From positions 1-22,959 of the forward strand of contig JAGQGA010000010.1 in NCBI GenBank assembly GCA_020432595.1: a DNA stretch of 22,959 nucleotides, read 5' to 3'. Origin of the DNA: Anaerolineales bacterium. GTDB lineage: Bacteria > Chloroflexota > Anaerolineae > Promineifilales > Promineifilaceae. The notes below the pieces were generated by a model. The model searched no databases, was not told the origin of the DNA, and saw nothing but the letters and a program-made list of their open reading frames with translations. The translations under genes and the position numbers were made by a program. This document shows positions 1 through 7,371 of this stretch, in pieces. The stretch's first letter is position 1; every line of letters starts with the position of its first letter.

Positions 1-1
1 T

Positions 2-1663
2 TTCGTTTTTGGCGGTGGCCCCTTTGTCGGCAGCAACAACTGGGTCGTTAGTGGTGAACATACCGACACCGGGATGCCCTTGCTGGCAAACGACCCCCAC
101 CTCGGCATTCAAATGCCCGCCATCTGGTATGAAGTGGGGCTGCACGCCCCGGAAATGGACGTGGTGGGCTTCTCCTTTGCCGGGGTGCCCGGTGTCATCA
201 TCGGCCACAACCAAAACATTGCCTGGGGTGTTACCAACGTCGGCCCCGATGTCCAAGACCTCTACATCGAGAAAATCAACCCTAATAACCCGCGCCAGTA
301 TGAGTTTGAGGGCGAGTGGCAAGATATGGAGGTAGTCAACGAGGCCATCAAGGTCAACGGCGGTGAAGATGTCAACCTGGACGTATTGATTACCCGCCAC
401 GGCCCCATCATCAACGACGTTGTAGACGGCCAGAGCGACAAGCTGGCGATTCGCTGGACGGCGCAGGAGCCGTCGCGGGTGCTGCAATCGGTTATCCTGC
501 TCAACCAGGCGCAAAATTACGACGACTTCCGCGAGGCACTGCGTTACTGGGATATTCCTTCACAAAACTTTGTCTATGCCGACGTGGAGGGCAACATCGC
601 CTACCAAATGCCGGGGCTGATTCCCATTCGCAAAAACGGGGATGGGCTGCGGCCGGTGCCGGGATGGACAGGGGAATATGAATGGGAGGGGTGGGTGCCG
701 TATGAGGAGCTTCCGGCACTGTTTAACCCGGAACAAGGATTCATTGTGACCGCCAATCATGCGGTGGTGGATGCGGAGTACCCCTACTACATTGATACGT
801 ACTGGAATGAGGGCGACAGAGGGGCGCGAATTACAGAGATGATTGAGGCGGCGATTGACAAGGGCAAAATTACAGCCGATGATTTTGCCGCGATTCAGTT
901 TGACGCCTATTCCAAGCGGGCGGAGGCACTGCTGCCGCTGCTGGCAGGCTTGTCGAGCAACAACTCTCAGGTACAAGCGGCGCTGGAACGGCTGCGCGGC
1001 TGGGATATGCAACTGCGGCGGGATAGCGTACCGGCGGCACTTTTTGAGATTTTTTACATGCAGTTGGTGGACAATGTGCTGGCGGATGATGTGGGGGCGG
1101 AGAATGTGGATCGGATTTTTAGCCCGGTTTTTATGCGGGAATTGGCGAAGCAGCCAGAGGCGGTGTGGTGGGATGATGGGGAAACGGCCGTTACCGAAAC
1201 ACCGGACGACATCATCCTCCAATCGCTGGCCGACACGGTAGCCTGGTTTGAGGAAAACGTGGGCAGCGACATGAACGACTGGGCGTGGGGCAACATCCAC
1301 AGCGCCGTCTTCCCTAGTGCCCCGCTGGGGCAAAGTGGCATTGGCCCGGTTGAAGCGATTGTTAATGGTGGCCCCATTCCGCTGGACGGGGGCAACGGGG
1401 CGGTGAACGCCAATAACTGGAGTTGGGATAAGCCAGCGGCGGTGGATTGGCATCCTTCGATGCGGATGATCGTAGACATGAGCAATTTTGATGCCAGCCG
1501 TTCGGTGCTGCCCACTGGGCAAAGCGGCCACCCTTATCACCCGCACTATGATGACATGATGCCGCTATGGCAAAATGGGGAAACGCATGTAATGCGGTTT
1601 ACGCGAGGGTTGGTGGAGGAAACGGCCGTTGAGCATCTCATTCTAAAACCCCCAGCCGGTTAG
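2..1663 (+). CDS. Penicillin acylase family protein, beta-chain part (5' end outside window)
   Basis: Ntn-hydrolase of the penicillin/acyl-homoserine-lactone acylase family, which hydrolyses amide bonds of acylated substrates, usually in the periplasm or outside the cell. The frame is already open at base 2, so the signal peptide and alpha chain lie upstream of the window. Residues GSNNWVVSG show the autocatalytic cleavage point: Ser at bases 32-34 would become the N-terminal nucleophile of the beta chain. Counting from that Ser, Asn in TANHAVVD is residue 242, matching the oxyanion Asn (beta-241) of E. coli penicillin G acylase; the NIAWGVTN block fits the other oxyanion segment. The beta chain is 543 residues, near the family norm, and ends at TAG. 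Two AACGGCCGTT palindromes are read as Thr-Ala-Val. Family assignment is firm; the substrate (beta-lactam, acyl-homoserine lactone or other amide) cannot be told from the sequence. Confidence 0.93.
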   Translation, partial: FVFGGGPFVGSNNWVVSGEHTDTGMPLLANDPHLGIQMPAIWYEVGLHAPEMDVVGFSFAGVPGVIIGHNQNIAWGVTNVGPDVQDLYIEKINPNNPRQYEFEGEWQDMEVVNEAIKVNGGEDVNLDVLITRHGPIINDVVDGQSDKLAIRWTAQEPSRVLQSVILLNQAQNYDDFREALRYWDIPSQNFVYADVEGNIAYQMPGLIPIRKNGDGLRPVPGWTGEYEWEGWVPYEELPALFNPEQGFIVTANHAVVDAEYPYYIDTYWNEGDRGARITEMIEAAIDKGKITADDFAAIQFDAYSKRAEALLPLLAGLSSNNSQVQAALERLRGWDMQLRRDSVPAALFEIFYMQLVDNVLADDVGAENVDRIFSPVFMRELAKQPEAVWWDDGETAVTETPDDIILQSLADTVAWFEENVGSDMNDWAWGNIHSAVFPSAPLGQSGIGPVEAIVNGGPIPLDGGNGAVNANNWSWDKPAAVDWHPSMRMIVDMSNFDASRSVLPTGQSGHPYHPHYDDMMPLWQNGETHVMRFTRGLVEETAVEHLILKPPAG

Positions 1664-1671
1664 GATTACCC

Positions 1672-1743
1672 AGTTTCCGCCACTTGTGTTTGCGCGCCGG
1701 CACCGCCCTCGACAAGCTCGGCTTACGTAGGTGGCGGAAAACT
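1672..1743 (+). terminator. Inverted repeat after the acylase gene, possible terminator
   Basis: Arms TTTCCGCCAC (1674-1683) and GTGGCGGAAA (1731-1740) are perfectly complementary and nearly extend to AGT/ACT on the outside. They enclose 47 bases with a secondary GC-rich core. It begins 8 bases after the acylase stop codon. No clear T-run follows, so it could equally be a small repeat element or an mRNA 3' end stabiliser. Confidence 0.4.
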
Positions 1744-1797
1744 AGAGACACTAACTAGAATAGATAGGTATAAGGTACTAGGCAGATGGTATCCTGA

Positions 1798-1826
1798 TTG
1801 ACGTGTGATCGGTTTCAGCCGATAAT
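1798..1826 (+). promoter_or_regulatory. Sigma70-type promoter for the 1867-2724 gene pair
   Basis: TTGACG at 1798-1803 and GATAAT at 1821-1826 are separated by exactly 17 bases, one mismatch from consensus in each hexamer. Transcription would start near 1833, about 34 bases before the ATG at 1867. An AAAGG ribosome binding site lies at 1852-1856. Confidence 0.65.
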
Positions 1827-1866
1827 GAGGTCAGCGATGGAGCCATTAGCTAAAGGTTGAAAACAG

Positions 1867-2349
1867 ATGATTCTTTTAACTGCTTCTGCGACAACAAAAT
1901 TGGAACAGATTCATCAAACCGCGCAGCAATTGCCTGATGATGCGTCTGTCCGCAGCAATCTGACACCGGAGCAGGCCATGCAGTTGCGCCGCTGGGGTGA
2001 AGAGACAGTACAGGCATTCACTGTGCGCACGCTTTATTTGAATGAGCTGCGTGGACAGAGCTTATTGACGCAAAAGTCAACGGCCGTTTATGCTGTCATG
2101 CAGTCTATTAATCAATTAATGGGGCTGCGCCAAATTCCCCCGTCGGAAACGGACATTGTGGAAGACGGCGACCACCGTATTCATGACGATGTGACCATTC
2201 GGCTGCTGAAAAATTTGCGCTGGCTGACGGGGCGCGTTTGCCCACCCGAATGTTTGGCACTGCTGAAAGAGTTTCATGAAAAACGGCCGTTTCTCAGCCG
2301 TCAGGTTGCCTTCCATTTACTCATGACCCTGCTTGCCAACAGCCAGTAA
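1867..2349 (+). CDS. Hypothetical protein, 160 residues
   Basis: I do not recognise a family. The protein is soluble and mostly helical in appearance, with no signal peptide, membrane segment or Cys pair. A Gln-rich N-terminal third is followed by the segment LRRWGEETVQAFTVRTLYL and a C-terminal helical half ending in LLMTLLANSQ. The start is supported by an AAAGG site ten bases upstream and a good promoter at 1798-1826. The stop TAA is immediately followed by the ATG of the DUF983 gene, so the two are very probably cotranscribed. Two AACGGCCGTT palindromes (2079, 2282) are read in different frames, giving Thr-Ala-Val and Arg-Pro. It is probably a real gene because of the promoter and tight junction; function unknown. 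Confidence 0.75.
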   Translation: MILLTASATTKLEQIHQTAQQLPDDASVRSNLTPEQAMQLRRWGEETVQAFTVRTLYLNELRGQSLLTQKSTAVYAVMQSINQLMGLRQIPPSETDIVEDGDHRIHDDVTIRLLKNLRWLTGRVCPPECLALLKEFHEKRPFLSRQVAFHLLMTLLANSQ

Positions 2350-2724
2350 ATGGCTATGCTTCCAGGTATGGCAAAACAAAAACCTTCCCTGCTACACGCT
2401 ATTCTTACCCTTCGCTGCGCCCGCTGCCGCGAAGGGCGTGTTCATGCCACCTTTTGGCAAATGAACGAATTTTGCCCCGTTTGCGGCCTCAAGTTTGAAC
2501 GTGAACCTGGCTATTATCTGATGGGTATCTTCTTTGGCTATGTCATCAACGCCATCATCTTTTTGCCCATTTGTATTGCCCTCTACCTGCTGGGCGTGAC
2601 TTGGCAAGCTTATGTGGGCGTTGGTGTTGCCATTGTCCTGCTTTCCCCGCTGGTGCTGCGCTACTCTCGCGTTGTTTGGCTGCACGTAGACGAATTCTTG
2701 GATCCCCGCACGAACGAAAAATAA
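2350..2724 (+). CDS. DUF983 family membrane protein with zinc-ribbon motif
   Basis: A 124-residue protein fitting DUF983. Four cysteines in two CxxC knuckles (residues 23/26 and 42/45, in CARC and CPVCGL) form a probable zinc ribbon on the N-terminal side, followed by two hydrophobic segments (about 56-80 and 85-106). PGYY just before the first helix matches the usual DUF983 layout. The biochemical role of the family is not established. The ATG directly abuts the preceding stop codon (TAAATG), suggesting translational coupling; a second ATG at 2368 would also keep all domains. It converges on the glycosyltransferase gene with only 3 bases between stops, leaving no room for separate terminators. 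Confidence 0.85.
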   Translation: MAMLPGMAKQKPSLLHAILTLRCARCREGRVHATFWQMNEFCPVCGLKFEREPGYYLMGIFFGYVINAIIFLPICIALYLLGVTWQAYVGVGVAIVLLSPLVLRYSRVVWLHVDEFLDPRTNEK

Positions 2725-2727
2725 ATC

Positions 2728-5043
2728 TTACCGAGGAAGCTGGACAAAATCGCCGCTGCTGTCGGGGGTGGTGTAGGTGAGGCGCTGGCCGGTGGTGTAA
2801 TCGTAGAGGCCGGTGTCGAGATAACGGCCGTTTTCCCCAAACTCACTTATCTGCACAAACACGTCACCCGGCTGCCACTGCTCGCTGGTGTAGCCCAGCC
2901 CATCGGCCACAAGGGGGGCTTCGTCACCTGTGTAAAGATGGGCACCGAGGGTGAGGCTGCCCGTGTTCGCGGGCGCGGCCACCTGCCACACCGACCACCA
3001 GCTTTTGCCGCTGCGCCGGTATCCCACCAGGTCAATGATGTTGTCATAGCGGAGGGGGAGAGGGAGAAAACGGCCGTTTTGCGCCATCACCTCCCCATTT
3101 TGTTTGGCCGCCCACGCCGCCACATCCACCTGCCCATCCCAATAGTAAACCTCATAATTTGGCCCCGTGCTGGAAGCATGGTGCGTATAAACCGGGCGCA
3201 GGTTGTCGGGGAACTGTTCTGCCAGCGGCCAGCTTTCGGCCAGCGGCAGCAAATACCAGCCTGCGCCGGGCGGGAGAACCCAGCTATGGTGGCAGTCGAA
3301 CACAAATGATCGCAGGCTGGTTTGCCCCACAAGCTCGGCTGCGGCAGCCTCGTCCAAAATGGGAGCCGGGTCGAGGCAGCGGCCAAACCACGCTCCTGTT
3401 GTGGCCGCTTCAATATCGTAAAGCAAAATCGAGTAGCCAAGATTGCCGTCTGGCTCGTGGTGCCAAAACCAGCTCAGGATGTCAATGTCGGGCAGTTCCA
3501 ACCCCTGTACGTGGGTGGCACTAAGCGCGTATTGCCCCGGCTGCGGGTTGGCCGGGGTAAATTGGTGCGGCGCACCCGACTTGGTATACAGCGGCGACTG
3601 GTTTAGCCCGTAGTAGGCGGGGTCGTTGGCAACCGCGCCGTAGTAGCTAAACCGCGCCGTGGGGTTGACGTGCAGATAAGCTGCCAGCAGCTTCAAATCT
3701 TGCCCCCAGTCGAGGTTGGAGTCGCTGAGATAGCGATACCCCTGGCCGGAACCGCCGATTAGCTCGTTAAAGTAGGTGAGATAGTGGGGATGGTAGCGCA
3801 CGGTGCCAGAGGCGTACCAAAGCAGCAGCAGCGGGGCAAAAAGACGCAGCGAACGGCGGGTTGTTGGCTGCTGCAGCCGGTGCAGCGCGACGGCTCCGGC
3901 GAGGGCGGCCAGCAGCAGCAGCGGCGGCAGAATGGGCAAAATGTGGCGGTAGCCGATGTTGAGGCGGGAAGTGCTGGCGACAACGAAGAAAGCGAGAGCG
4001 GGCAGCCAAAGCACCATCGTTTGTGCCCAGCGGTGGCGGCGGATGATGAGATAAACGGCCGTTCCTACCAGCCCAATCGTCAGCAGCGGCGTTTTCAGCA
4101 AAAACGCCACCACAAAATAACTCCACCAGCCGTCGCGGGAGCGTTCACCCAGCAAAAAAGCGTCGTGGCCGACGGTAATGTGGGACTGCAGCTCAAACAA
4201 ACTGCCAAAGTAGGTGGCGGCGGGAATGGGGATGGGAAAATTGCCAATGGGGCGCAGTTCAAAGCCATAGAGTGCCCATACTAGCAGCCCCGCCAATGGC
4301 AGCAGCGTAGCCCAGCGCAGCCCCGGCTGCCACCACGCTTCCTGGCCGCGCTTCCAGGTGCGATAGGTAAAGAACAGGGTGAGCGGCAGCAGCATGAGGG
4401 CGGTGAGTTTAGTGGCGATAGCAAAGCCGAGGGTGAGGGTAGCAAGAAGCCATCGGGAACGTGACGGCCGTTTTTGCCAGCGCCAGTGGGTGTAGAGGGA
4501 GAAGAGGAAAACGGCCGTTAAGGGGGCATCCGTCGTTGCCAGGGAAAAATTTGCCAGCAGGTTGGGCGAAAAGGCAAAAAGGATCAGCACCACCCGTTCC
4601 GCCCGATAGCCACCCAGTTCCCGCGCCCAGCGTGCCAGAGCCGCCCCCAGCGGCAGCCCCAGCAGGATGATGGGCAGCCGCGCCAACAGCACGGCGCGGT
4701 CGAGGTTGGTGCCGTTTTGCCACAAAAGCTGGCTTGCCAGCGGCAGTGGGTCTTGCAGCGGCCAGGCGGGTAAGTCCACAACATTGGGCATGGTTGGCTC
4801 TAGCCAGAGCAAAGAGCCATTGAGCCAGTGGGAAAGGGGGGCATGTTCAAACTGGAGGCCAACTTTGCCGGTTTGCCACAGGGCGCGGCCGCGCAGAATG
4901 TGGATGGATTCGTCTACGGTGGGGGATTTGGAAACGGCCGTTGGCAGTGCCAGCGCAAAAAAGATGAGCAGGCATAGGCTCATCAGGAGGCGGTTGTGGA
5001 GGGGGCGTGGAATCTGAAGGTAAACTGTATCATCCCGCTTCAT
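2728..5043 (-). CDS. GT39-like (dolichyl-phosphate-mannose mannosyltransferase-type) membrane glycosyltransferase
   Basis: A 771-residue multi-pass membrane protein with the layout of GT39/ArnT-type GT-C glycosyltransferases, which transfer a sugar from a polyprenyl-phosphate donor to an acceptor on the outer face of the membrane. A first helix at about 19-35 is followed by an extracytoplasmic loop with the acidic TVDES motif (Asp44-Glu45, the expected catalytic/metal position) and a second acidic site ATTDAP (Asp172). Roughly nine more helices run to residue 412. NIGYRHILP and SDSNLDWGQD are landmarks of this glycosyltransferase group. The C-terminal 330 residues are soluble and probably outside the cell. 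The ATG at 5043 overlaps the end of the nucleotidyltransferase gene by 14 bases. Five exact AACGGCCGTT copies lie in the gene. Donor and acceptor are unknown. Confidence 0.82.
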   Translation of the reverse strand: MKRDDTVYLQIPRPLHNRLLMSLCLLIFFALALPTAVSKSPTVDESIHILRGRALWQTGKVGLQFEHAPLSHWLNGSLLWLEPTMPNVVDLPAWPLQDPLPLASQLLWQNGTNLDRAVLLARLPIILLGLPLGAALARWARELGGYRAERVVLILFAFSPNLLANFSLATTDAPLTAVFLFSLYTHWRWQKRPSRSRWLLATLTLGFAIATKLTALMLLPLTLFFTYRTWKRGQEAWWQPGLRWATLLPLAGLLVWALYGFELRPIGNFPIPIPAATYFGSLFELQSHITVGHDAFLLGERSRDGWWSYFVVAFLLKTPLLTIGLVGTAVYLIIRRHRWAQTMVLWLPALAFFVVASTSRLNIGYRHILPILPPLLLLAALAGAVALHRLQQPTTRRSLRLFAPLLLLWYASGTVRYHPHYLTYFNELIGGSGQGYRYLSDSNLDWGQDLKLLAAYLHVNPTARFSYYGAVANDPAYYGLNQSPLYTKSGAPHQFTPANPQPGQYALSATHVQGLELPDIDILSWFWHHEPDGNLGYSILLYDIEAATTGAWFGRCLDPAPILDEAAAAELVGQTSLRSFVFDCHHSWVLPPGAGWYLLPLAESWPLAEQFPDNLRPVYTHHASSTGPNYEVYYWDGQVDVAAWAAKQNGEVMAQNGRFLPLPLRYDNIIDLVGYRRSGKSWWSVWQVAAPANTGSLTLGAHLYTGDEAPLVADGLGYTSEQWQPGDVFVQISEFGENGRYLDTGLYDYTTGQRLTYTTPDSSGDFVQLPR

Positions 5044-5323
5044 AAAGCACTGTTTTTTCTTGCAGAATCTTTTCGCGCAAGTAGGGGCTAATAGCTGCTT
5101 GGGTTAGTAAATCAACTGGATGGCCTAGAACTTGGGATAGTTCACGCTCAAGGCGGATTAACTTTAACAGGCTCTTATCCTTTTTGAACACGACGAGAAG
5201 ATCAATATCGCTTTCGGCGGTTTCTTCTCCACGAGATATAGAACCGAAAAGTGATATTGACCGTACATCGTTTTGGCGGCATATTTTGATCAGCTTGTTT
5301 TTGTCAAATGGAAGGACGTGCAT
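5030..5323 (-). CDS. MNT-domain nucleotidyltransferase (MntA-type), no HEPN partner visible
   Basis: A 97-residue minimal nucleotidyltransferase. The signature GSISRGE (27-33) followed by SDIDLLV gives the two metal-binding aspartates (39 and 41), and HPVDLL supplies the third (Asp71), so the active site looks intact. Relatives usually act as the antitoxin of HEPN/MNT modules, adding AMP units to the HEPN ribonuclease. Here neither side has a HEPN-like reading frame: downstream is the glycosyltransferase (overlap of 14 bases), upstream is a repeat-bearing gap. It may therefore be an orphan or serve another role. The ATG at 5323 is preceded by an AAAAGGG site about ten bases away. The gene looks AT-richer than the glycosyltransferase and contains no AACGGCCGTT, which hints at separate origin. 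Confidence 0.85.
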   Translation of the reverse strand: MHVLPFDKNKLIKICRQNDVRSISLFGSISRGEETAESDIDLLVVFKKDKSLLKLIRLERELSQVLGHPVDLLTQAAISPYLREKILQEKTVLYEAG

Positions 5324-5364
5324 ATTTACCAGCCCTTTTCATATTAAGTATGTAACTATACAGG

Positions 5365-5456
5365 TGTCATGCCCGCGTAGGCGGGCATCCATCTTCAGCA
5401 TTGGCATGGGTTCCCGCTTTCGCGGAGCCTGCCCTCACGAAAGTGGGGGAATGACA
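5365..5456. repeat. REP-like palindromic repeat with three hairpins
   Basis: A roughly 92-base unit bounded by TGTCAT (5365-5370) and its complement ATGACA (5451-5456). Inside are three GC-rich hairpins: GCCCGCGTAGGCGGGC at 5371-5386, TCCCGCTTTCGCGGA near 5412-5426, and CCCTCACGAAAGTGGGGG near 5432-5449. This matches the widespread 'CCCGCGAAAGCGGG' type of dispersed extragenic palindrome. It lies upstream of the MNT gene (minus strand) and downstream of the VWA gene. Only one copy is in the window, so repetition is inferred from resemblance, not shown. Confidence 0.7.
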
Positions 5457-5515
5457 TCCCTTTTTGGTAACGTTTTCAGGAAGACCTGAATAATGACTTA
5501 AGTATATGGGAAAGC

Positions 5516-5562
5516 CAAAAGTTGCTCAACTTATGGGCAAAACAGGGGTGGCGCAACTTTTG
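5516..5562 (-). terminator. Hairpin after the VWA gene, possible terminator
   Basis: Perfect 10-base arms CAAAAGTTGC (5516-5525) and GCAACTTTTG (5553-5562) enclose 27 bases, 14 bases past the VWA stop codon. A second small hairpin TTCAGG-AAGA-CCTGAA lies at 5475-5490. Neither is followed by a long T-run on the minus strand, so intrinsic termination is plausible but not certain. Confidence 0.4.
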
Positions 5563-5576
5563 TTGACGATTCGTGA

Positions 5577-7232
5577 TTATTCGGGTGCAGCGGACATTGC
5601 AAGCTCGTATTGGGTGCCGCAGCCAAACTGGTTGGTGGTGGAGCTTAGGCGGAGGTAGAGGTATTGAGGTTCGTCCTGCGGGGATTGGGGGAGGAGGCGG
5701 GTGGTGAAGGTGGGTGTGGGGGGCTGGTGGAGAATGACGGGGAGGTAATTAACGGCCGTTAAAGTAGGAACCGGGGTAGCTGTAGGCGTGGCGGTGGGTG
5801 TGGATGTAGGCGTGGCGGTGGGCGTGGATGTAGGCGTGGCGGTACTGGTCGGTGTGGGGGTAGGCGTGAGCGTAGGCGGCAGGGTGCTGGATGACCAGGT
5901 AAGCTGATTGGTGCCGCTGGCGAGCAAAACGAGTTCGCCGTTGAGCAGATGATACAGCTCTAGCTGGCGGTCTTCCGCCGTGGCGGAAATGGCTTGTGTG
6001 GTAAAAGTATAGGTGGTGTTTTCCGTCAACTCGGTGCGAATCCATTCGGTGTCCTGGTTGTGGCTAAAATTACGGTGCTGCGGTGGTTCGCCGGGGGAGA
6101 CGGGCAGTACGAATTCGCCCCACGCATCGTCTGGCTCATAGCTGTCTTGGAGATAGGGCTGGATGCAAACGGGGGGATTGGCAATGGGTTGGCAGGTGGG
6201 GTTGCCGGGACCATCGTAGGCCACACAGGTGTCGCTGGTGTTGATAAGCTGGGTTTCAAAGTCGGGGGCGAGGTTGATGGTGGCAGTGAAGGAGAGGGTG
6301 AGGGGGTTGGCTAACGGCCGTTCGTTGCCCAATAAATAGTTCATTTGGGTAGTGCCATCAGCCTGCGGCCAACATTGCCAGCCGACAGGCACAGCGTTGC
6401 AGTCAACGTCCACATTGACGGGTAATTTGTCCTGAACCTGGATGTTGCGCTGGGCTATGGCGATTTCCTGGTAGATGGTGGTGAGGTTGGCTGCCGCTGC
6501 GAATTCATAACGGCCGTCGGTGATGGTGGCTGCCTCTTGCATGGCCCCTGGCTCAACATCGCTGCCATAACCCAGGCCATAAATCATGATGCCGCAAGCG
6601 CGAGAAACTTCTGCTTGAGCTTTGATCGGTTCTATCCCGGTTGTGTCAATACGCCCGTCAGAAAAGACAATAATGGCTTTGACGGTGTCGGGATTGTGCT
6701 GGGCAGAGTTTATGAGTTGGTCATACGCTAGTTGAAGACCAACAAGCAGATTGGAGCCGCCGCTGGCGGTGAGGGAGTTGATGGCGGTGGTAACGGCCGT
6801 TTTATCGGCGGTAAGCGGCTGGATGAGATGGGCGGTGCTGTCAAAGGTGAGAACGGCCGTTCTGTCCACGTTCCCTATCGCCTGCACCAGGGCAATGCCG
6901 TCTGTCTTGGCATCGGCCAGCTTTTGCCCGCGCATACTGCTGGAGATATCATAGAGTAGGGCGACATCTATTTGCTTGTTGTTGAGGTTAGACAGGTCAA
7001 ACTGAATGGCTGCCTGGCTGCCGGTCTCTGGGTTGGCGGGGTTGACTGATTTGGTGATGCTGAGGGGAAATAAATTGCAGCCAGCGGCAGTGAGCGAGGC
7101 TGAATTGGCCTGTGTTTGTCTGGCCTGGGTCAGGGAAAAAGCGGCCAACAACGACAGCCCAACCAGACCGACGGTTAGTTTTAGCCAGAGAGCAATCTGT
7201 TTTGTTTTAGAAAAAACGGCCGTTAATTTCAT
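5577..7232 (-). CDS. Secreted VWA-domain protein with split PPC-like domain and Thr-Pro repeat
   Basis: From ATG 7232 the protein is 551 residues. A longer in-frame start at 7274 exists, but 7232 follows a GAGGTC-like ribosome site and gives a clean signal peptide (basic N-terminus, hydrophobic 13-32, cleavage near residue 38). The VWA domain spans about 88-262, with MIDAS elements DISSS (95-99), SGGSN (157-161, Ser in place of the usual Thr) and FSDG (190-193). A Cys-containing beta region follows (about 265-356), then a PPC-like segment starting at DSYEPDDAW (363-371). Its expected last strands (YLYLRLSS...GTQYELAMS) appear only after a Thr-Pro repeat (about 450-489) and the segment YLPVILH. 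It is an extracellular adhesion or binding protein by family; ligand unknown. It lies 139 bases downstream of the NTPase locus on the same strand, so cotranscription is possible. Four exact palindromes lie within the gene. Confidence 0.85.
   Translation of the reverse strand: MKLTAVFSKTKQIALWLKLTVGLVGLSLLAAFSLTQARQTQANSASLTAAGCNLFPLSITKSVNPANPETGSQAAIQFDLSNLNNKQIDVALLYDISSSMRGQKLADAKTDGIALVQAIGNVDRTAVLTFDSTAHLIQPLTADKTAVTTAINSLTASGGSNLLVGLQLAYDQLINSAQHNPDTVKAIIVFSDGRIDTTGIEPIKAQAEVSRACGIMIYGLGYGSDVEPGAMQEAATITDGRYEFAAAANLTTIYQEIAIAQRNIQVQDKLPVNVDVDCNAVPVGWQCWPQADGTTQMNYLLGNERPLANPLTLSFTATINLAPDFETQLINTSDTCVAYDGPGNPTCQPIANPPVCIQPYLQDSYEPDDAWGEFVLPVSPGEPPQHRNFSHNQDTEWIRTELTENTTYTFTTQAISATAEDRQLELYHLLNGELVLLASGTNQLTWSSSTLPPTLTPTPTPTSTATPTSTPTATPTSTPTATPTATPVPTLTAVNYLPVILHQPPTPTFTTRLLPQSPQDEPQYLYLRLSSTTNQFGCGTQYELAMSAAPE
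5766..5885 (-). repeat. Thr-Pro coding minisatellite, 24-base unit
   Basis: Within the VWA gene, a 24-base unit starting GTAGGCGTGGCGGTGGG (plus strand) occurs at 5782-5805 and 5806-5829 with one substitution, and partly from 5830. It encodes Thr-Pro/Ser/Ala repeats (TPTATPTS type) and is likely prone to length change by slippage. It encodes a flexible, probably O-glycosylatable stalk. Confidence 0.8.
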
Positions 7233-7371
7233 CACGCTTGACCTCAAAACCAGAAAAATACAATAGCCAGGCAAAGGTATGCCTAATCTAGTATAGAAGC
7301 AGAGTATGACGAACTCGCTTACAGCAAAATTCTAAAATGACGGTACGCTGCTGACAAAGATAGTGAATGGG

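Noticed and set aside
560..1546. 328-codon open frame on the minus strand
   Set aside because: It lies fully antisense to the acylase gene, whose catalytic residues are conserved. The antisense product has no recognisable domain and an unnatural His/Arg-rich composition.
5766..5885. Tandem repeats resembling a CRISPR array
   Set aside because: The repeats are adjacent with no unique spacers and are in-frame coding Thr-Pro sequence.
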